DNA from: Pedobacter sp. W3I1
GTDB taxonomy: Bacteria > Bacteroidota > Bacteroidia > Sphingobacteriales > Sphingobacteriaceae
Reading direction: 5' to 3'
NCBI RefSeq assembly: GCF_030816015.1
Contig: NZ_JAUSXN010000001.1
Coordinates: forward strand, 3,224,001-3,288,000
DNA length: 64,000 nt
A program made the position numbers and the translations under genes. This document shows, piece by piece, positions 59,583 to 64,000 of the stretch. The number at the start of each line of letters is the position of its first letter. Position 1 is the stretch's first letter. Below the pieces are notes generated by a model that was not told where the DNA came from, ran no database searches, and was given only the letters and a program-made list of their open reading frames with translations.

Positions 59583-61853
59583 ATGAAAATAGCCTATATT
59601 TCAACTTATCCTCCTCGTGAATGCGGTTTAGCTACATTTAATCAGAATTTGGTTAATGCCTTAACTTTAAATCCTGCTTATAATTCACAGAAAAGTTTTG
59701 TAATTGCCTTAAATGAATCAGACGATGTTAATGAACATCATTATCCAAACGAAGTAAAATTCGTTATCCGTCAACAAAATCAACAGGATTATATCGAAGC
59801 CGCTGATTTTATCAATAACAGTGACGTAGATACCTGCATTATTGAGCATGAATTTGGCATATATGGCGGTAATAGTGGTGTATTTTTACTATCGTTAATT
59901 AATAGGTTAAAAAAGCCATTCATTACCATTTTACATACCGTTTTAAAAGAGCCAAATTTTATGCAGCAAACCATTATAAAGGAGATTGCGCTTAAATCGG
60001 CTAAATTAGTGGTGATGAGCAAAAAGGCTGTTATGTTTTTAACCAGTGTATATCAAATTCCGAAAGCATCTATTAAACTGATAGAACATGGTGTGCCGGA
60101 TTTGGAGCCTGTGATAAATAATGAAATTGCGCAGAGCGAATTATTCAGAGGTAAAAAAGTGCTTTTTACATTTGGCTTAATTAGTAGAAACAAAGGTTTA
60201 GAAACCGTAATTAAAGCTCTACCCGACATCGTAGCGCAACATCCTGATGTTTTATACGTGATATTAGGCAATACCCATCCTGGCGTAGTAAAACATAATG
60301 GTGAAGAATATCGCGACAGTTTGAAAGCATTGGCGAAAGATTTAGGCGTTGAAAATAATATTGCTTTCGTTAATAAATTTGTATCTGAAGAAGAGTTGCA
60401 TCAGTATTTAACGGCCTGTTATTTATACATCACGCCTTATTTAAATGAAGCCCAGATCACCAGCGGAACTTTATCATATGCCATTGGTGCAGGTGCCGCA
60501 GTTGTTTCTACCCCATATTGGCATGCACAAGAGCTTTTAGCCGATAACAGAGGCAAATTATTTGATTTTAAAAATGATGCGCAACTGGCCAGCATTATTA
60601 ATGAACTTTTAAGTGATAACGATAAATATCAAAAACTGAAGCAAAATGCTTATGAGTATGGCTTAAATCTCCGTTGGCCGGCTATCGGAAGTGTTTATCT
60701 TAAAGTGTTAAATGAGGCGTTATCAGCAAAAACCAAAGCCGAACGGACTATCCCACCGATAATCGATGTAGAAGGTATGCCTGCGCTTAGTTTAAATCAT
60801 ATTTCGTTACTAACTGATGATACAGGAATTATACAACATGCCCGTTTTGGCATTCCAAACCTGAAGGAAGGCTATTGTATTGATGATAATGCCAGGGCAT
60901 TAATTATGGCGTTAATGGCTGTGGAACAGGATAAAAACCCTAAAGCTTTAAAACTCATGCCTGTTTATTTAAGCTTTATTCAATATATGCAAACCGATGA
61001 TGGTAATTTCAGGAATTTTTTGAGTTTTAACAGACAATATTTAGATGAAGTAGGGTCTGAAGATTCATTTGGCAGAACCATTTGGGCATTGGGATATTTA
61101 GTTTGTAGGGCGCCAAATAACTCATATCGTGAATTTGGAAGGGAATTGTTCTCACATTCTGTAAAACACTTTAAAAAATTAAAATATTTACGGGGAAGAG
61201 CAAATACCATTATTGGATTATCTTATTATCTGTGTACCCAGCCAGGAGATGAATTGATTACCAATGAAATTAATACGTTAGCCAGTTCATTGGTGGCTTC
61301 TTATAAAGAAAATAAAGAGGGCGACTGGCATTGGTTTGAAGATATTCTAACCTATGACAATGCAATTTTACCTTTGGCTTTACTTCATCATTATGAGGCT
61401 ACAGGGAACAGAGAATCGTACAAGATTGCAATGGAAAGTATCGAATTTTTGAATGGTTTCTCATTCGAAAACGGATATTTAAATCCTGTCGGAAATGCCG
61501 GATGGATGAAAAAACATGGTAAAAATCCAATTTACGATCAACAGGCTATAGAAACGATGGCGATGGTTTTATTGTATGCAAAAACCTTCGAGATTACTAA
61601 AGATGATAAATATTTGAATTTAATGCATATTAGTTATATGTGGTTTTTGGGCAAAAACAGCCTGCATATTCCTTTATACGATTTTGAAACCCATGGTTGT
61701 GCGGATGGATTGCAGTTTAACAGCGTAAACAGAAATCAAGGTGCAGAAAGTACATTGGCTTATTTTATTTCGCATTTAGCTATCTTGAAAGCTGCAGAAG
61801 CAGAATATGAAACTTTGTCTTCTCCCTTAATGGAGGCAGATAAATGTAGCTAG
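59583..61853 (+). CDS. GT4 glycosyltransferase with C-terminal alpha-helical (glycosidase-like) domain
   Basis: 756 residues. The first ~375 form a GT-B glycosyltransferase of family 4: STYPPRECGLATFNQNLVNAL, HEFGIYGGNSGVF, LFTFGLISRNKGLETVIKALP and the nucleotide-sugar region ITSGTLSYAIGAGAAVVSTPYWHAQELL. The remaining ~370 residues are helical with GYCIDDNARALIMALMAV, SFGRTIWALGY and WHWFEDILTYDNAILPLALL, resembling an (alpha/alpha)6 toroid. The gene converges with a GH130 gene. This pairing suggests synthesis and phosphorolysis of a mannose-containing glycan, but the sugar is inferred only. Confidence 0.85.
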   Translation: MKIAYISTYPPRECGLATFNQNLVNALTLNPAYNSQKSFVIALNESDDVNEHHYPNEVKFVIRQQNQQDYIEAADFINNSDVDTCIIEHEFGIYGGNSGVFLLSLINRLKKPFITILHTVLKEPNFMQQTIIKEIALKSAKLVVMSKKAVMFLTSVYQIPKASIKLIEHGVPDLEPVINNEIAQSELFRGKKVLFTFGLISRNKGLETVIKALPDIVAQHPDVLYVILGNTHPGVVKHNGEEYRDSLKALAKDLGVENNIAFVNKFVSEEELHQYLTACYLYITPYLNEAQITSGTLSYAIGAGAAVVSTPYWHAQELLADNRGKLFDFKNDAQLASIINELLSDNDKYQKLKQNAYEYGLNLRWPAIGSVYLKVLNEALSAKTKAERTIPPIIDVEGMPALSLNHISLLTDDTGIIQHARFGIPNLKEGYCIDDNARALIMALMAVEQDKNPKALKLMPVYLSFIQYMQTDDGNFRNFLSFNRQYLDEVGSEDSFGRTIWALGYLVCRAPNNSYREFGRELFSHSVKHFKKLKYLRGRANTIIGLSYYLCTQPGDELITNEINTLASSLVASYKENKEGDWHWFEDILTYDNAILPLALLHHYEATGNRESYKIAMESIEFLNGFSFENGYLNPVGNAGWMKKHGKNPIYDQQAIETMAMVLLYAKTFEITKDDKYLNLMHISYMWFLGKNSLHIPLYDFETHGCADGLQFNSVNRNQGAESTLAYFISHLAILKAAEAEYETLSSPLMEADKCS

Positions 61854-61878
61854 AAGTTTAATTTGTCTTGGAAACATT

Positions 61879-61910
61879 AAGGCTGGCTCAGAAATGAACC
61901 AGCCTTTTTT
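61879..61910 (+). terminator. Terminator of the GT4 gene
   Basis: AAGGCTGG and CCAGCCTT form an 8-bp stem with TCA/TGA pairing inside and a T-run after it, 26 bases beyond the stop. Confidence 0.88.
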
Positions 61911-61943
61911 ATGCAGTGTTAATTGACTAATTTTACTAGATGG

Positions 61944-62046
61944 CCGTCACCCTGACCTGTAGCGCAGCGGAAAGCTACGAAGTAAATTTATTTCAGGGTC
62001 TATCTACCCTTTTATTGCAGATGCTAAAATAAGTTCAGCAGGACGA
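61944..62046. repeat. Dispersed repeat between GT4 and GH130 genes
   Basis: It has CCGTCACCCTGA at the left and TTCAGCAGGACGATCG at the right, with the 26-bp block at 61950-61975 identical to 10609-10634, and an inner CCCTGA / TTTCAGGG pairing. Confidence 0.7.
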
Positions 62047-62062
62047 TCGAGCAGATAAACCT

Positions 62063-63529
62063 CTAATTATTCTCGAGCAATTTAGCCAGTAACAATTCCA
62101 GATTTACAGTTGCAAACGAAGAACTGTAATCAGATAAACCATAAGGAATAATTAATTCGCCGTTACTGATAATCGATCCGCAGGAATATACCACATTGGG
62201 CACATAACCTTCACGTTCATCATTGTTAGGAATAATTAACGGTTCTTTTAAATGGCCTATTTCTATACTTGGGTCTTCAAGATCCAATAAACTTACTCCA
62301 ATACAGTACCTACGCATTGGCCCCACCCCATGTGTAATTACAATCCATCCTTTTTCTGTTTCTATCGGAGAACCACAATTGCCAATCTGTACCAGCTCCC
62401 AATCGTAGCGCGGTTGTTTTAAAAGAACCGGGTTTTCCCAAACATTAACTTTATCAGAAAACATCAGATAATTATTCCAGCCATCTATCCGGCTCATCAT
62501 CACATATTTTCCTTTAATTTTTCGTGGGAATAGCGCCAGGTTCTTATTCTGTGCACCATCGCCATAAAGTGGAATCACTTTAAACTCATAAAAATCTTCA
62601 GTTTGTACTAATTTTGGAATAATTAAAGAACCATCAAATGCGGTATAAGTGGCGTAGTATAATATTTTACCATCGTCTTTAATAAATTTCACAAAACGTG
62701 CGTCTTCAATCCCTTTACGTTCAAATTCTGAAATTGGAAAGATTACACGATCAGAAATGTCAGTATCTTTTGAAAAAGTTATGGTATGGTAAGTGTCTGA
62801 TAGCCAAAGTATTTTATCGTACTCGATTAGCCGAGTTGGATTTTCTTTATATAAACTTTTAGAATCTTTAATGATATTACTTAAGCTGGTGTATTCAAAT
62901 TTATCATCGAGTTTTAATTCAATTTCTTCTAATACAGAAGGATCTATTTGTGCATAAGCGGCTTTTTTTAGAAATAATTTTTTAACGTAAATGGCATTCT
63001 TTACCACCTCAGCCTCATCAACATAATTTCCAACAGGTAAAACCTGGATATTATTGTCTTTATCAATTAAAGCACGCCGAAAAACAATTGAAGAAATATG
63101 CCCCTCACCTACAGCCCTGAAGCTGATAATTACCCGCTTTTCACCCTCTACTAAATCAGTTTGATCGGGATCATCAACAATACTCGGATTAAAAAAAGCG
63201 GCCGATTCTATGGAGTATTCATGTGTAAAATATGCACCAATCAGCAATCTGGTATATTCATCAATATCTTCGAATTCTGTGCCTAATACCGCGAATTGTT
63301 TTTTTAATTTTTTACAGTGCCGGGTTAAAATCTTGGTAATATTCCGGTGTCTTTTCGAATATTCCTGTAATATGGGCGATATCAGCGAAAACACTTTTTC
63401 ATCTGAAAACTCTAAAACCTTCTTAATTACTTCTAATGCTCTCTCCTCTCCGTTAAAAAAAAAACGTGCAATAACTCTTTTGGTATCCGGGTTAACCTTA
63501 ACAGGTTTACGTTCTATGTATAATCTCAT
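62063..63529 (-). CDS. GH130-family glycoside phosphorylase/hydrolase
   Basis: 488 residues. The five-bladed propeller core starts after an N-terminal helical extension of about 90 residues. Family marks are IEDARFV (274-280) followed by ILYYATYTAFDGS, NLALFPRKIKGKYVMMSRID, GNCGSPIETEKGWIVITHGVGPMRRY and the C-terminal YVPNVVYSCGSIISNGELIIPYG. GH130 enzymes split beta-mannosides, mostly with phosphate to give mannose-1-phosphate; some with N-terminal extensions are hydrolases. It converges with the GT4 gene, and manC (which uses mannose-1-phosphate) is elsewhere in the window. The exact linkage is not predictable. Confidence 0.9.
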   Translation of the reverse strand: MRLYIERKPVKVNPDTKRVIARFFFNGEERALEVIKKVLEFSDEKVFSLISPILQEYSKRHRNITKILTRHCKKLKKQFAVLGTEFEDIDEYTRLLIGAYFTHEYSIESAAFFNPSIVDDPDQTDLVEGEKRVIISFRAVGEGHISSIVFRRALIDKDNNIQVLPVGNYVDEAEVVKNAIYVKKLFLKKAAYAQIDPSVLEEIELKLDDKFEYTSLSNIIKDSKSLYKENPTRLIEYDKILWLSDTYHTITFSKDTDISDRVIFPISEFERKGIEDARFVKFIKDDGKILYYATYTAFDGSLIIPKLVQTEDFYEFKVIPLYGDGAQNKNLALFPRKIKGKYVMMSRIDGWNNYLMFSDKVNVWENPVLLKQPRYDWELVQIGNCGSPIETEKGWIVITHGVGPMRRYCIGVSLLDLEDPSIEIGHLKEPLIIPNNDEREGYVPNVVYSCGSIISNGELIIPYGLSDYSSSFATVNLELLLAKLLENN

Positions 63530-63686
63530 TATTTAAGCTGTTTTTGATAGTAATTTAACGCTTTTCGTCTTATGTCCTTTAACTTTAAATTAACGAAATT
63601 TACGACTTAATTGTTTATATATTTACAGTATTTACACATAATTTTTATCTTTAGTTATTCACATTTATATATTTAATTAACCTTAA

Positions 63687-64000
63687 ATGCATTACGAAAA
63701 AGCAGATAACATGATTCCATCAGATGAAACCTTGCGTTTAGGAAAATTAAAATACGATGAAATTTTAAGCACACCTGCAGAAAGTGCTTTTGATCAGATT
63801 GCACAATTGGCAGCTGAAATATTTGATGTTCCGAATGCAGGTATCGGTTTTCAGACAGATGGGAATATGTTTATGAAAGCTCAGGTGGGATCATCGATTG
63901 GGTTACCCCTAAAAAATGATGCATTTGCTTTTTTTGCTTCAACTCCAATCCTCTCGCCTGAGGGTGATGAACTTGGTCTGATTTACGTTGCCGATACTAA
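63687..64000 (+). CDS. GAF-domain protein (partial, 5' end only)
   Basis: 104 codons are visible. From the ATG at 63687 (MHYEKADNMIPSDETLRLGKL) the sequence enters a GAF domain (FDQIAQLAAEIFDVPNAGIGF, then SIGLPLKNDAFAFFASTPI, LSPEGDELGLIYVADT). GAF proteins of this type often continue into a histidine kinase, diguanylate cyclase or second GAF; the output lies beyond the window. It is divergent from the GH130 gene (157-base gap). A second in-frame ATG at 63711 is an alternative start. Confidence 0.8.
   Translation, partial: MHYEKADNMIPSDETLRLGKLKYDEILSTPAESAFDQIAQLAAEIFDVPNAGIGFQTDGNMFMKAQVGSSIGLPLKNDAFAFFASTPILSPEGDELGLIYVADT

Overview
The window looks like a chromosomal segment of a Sphingobacteriaceae bacterium, most likely Pedobacter or a close relative (phylum Bacteroidota). 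The evidence is a SusC/SusD pair, many families typical of the phylum (DUF3667, DUF3347, BFN nuclease with UVR motif, HmuY, short histone-H1-like proteins), promoter-like TAnnTTTG elements, a scarcity of Shine-Dalgarno sequences, AT-rich sequence, and dispersed intergenic palindromes. I found no rRNA, tRNA, CRISPR array, prophage or intact insertion sequence.

Layout. 1-3672: the 3' part of a SusC/SusD outer-membrane uptake operon (minus strand). 4179-5399: a sterol-desaturase-like membrane oxygenase. 5562-13904: a sugar-phosphate and polyphosphate block with a polyphosphate-glucokinase-like ROK kinase, gnd, zwf, pgl and a DUF5655 gene (plus), then ppx and ppk1 (minus). 14005-18220: a Lys/Ala-rich H1-like protein, a YajQ-family protein, a GNAT acetyltransferase, a DUF4142 lipoprotein and a subtilase. 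18868-22597: a three-subunit PaoABC-like periplasmic aldehyde oxidoreductase. 22812-28090: kdsA, recQ, kdsD and manC, the last with an apparent 3' frameshift. 28622-38609: rlmB, dnaB, chrA, a TPR protein, etfBA, BFN nuclease, nucleoside permease and DUF3667. 38782-45443 (minus): gltA, a DUF3347 lipoprotein, two paralogous beta-barrel proteins, miaA with an unusual coupled gene, and an MBL-fold hydrolase. 46113-47129: a LacI regulator flanked by inverted operators.

47151-55878 is the most interesting region. It holds a PchR-like AraC regulator, a TonB-dependent receptor with heme-receptor boxes, and a HmuY-type lipoprotein. Next, converging on them, is an operon of bacteriophytochrome, response regulator and heme oxygenase, and then another response regulator. 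Together these could take up heme, cleave it to biliverdin and use biliverdin as the chromophore of a red/far-red sensor. 55883-64000 holds an MscS channel, small stress-like proteins, an esterase, Ku, a long GT4 glycosyltransferase converging on a GH130 enzyme, and the start of a GAF-domain gene.

Several intergenic gaps hold short inverted-repeat elements of at least five families. They supply one possible false start codon, one stop codon and several spurious ORFs.
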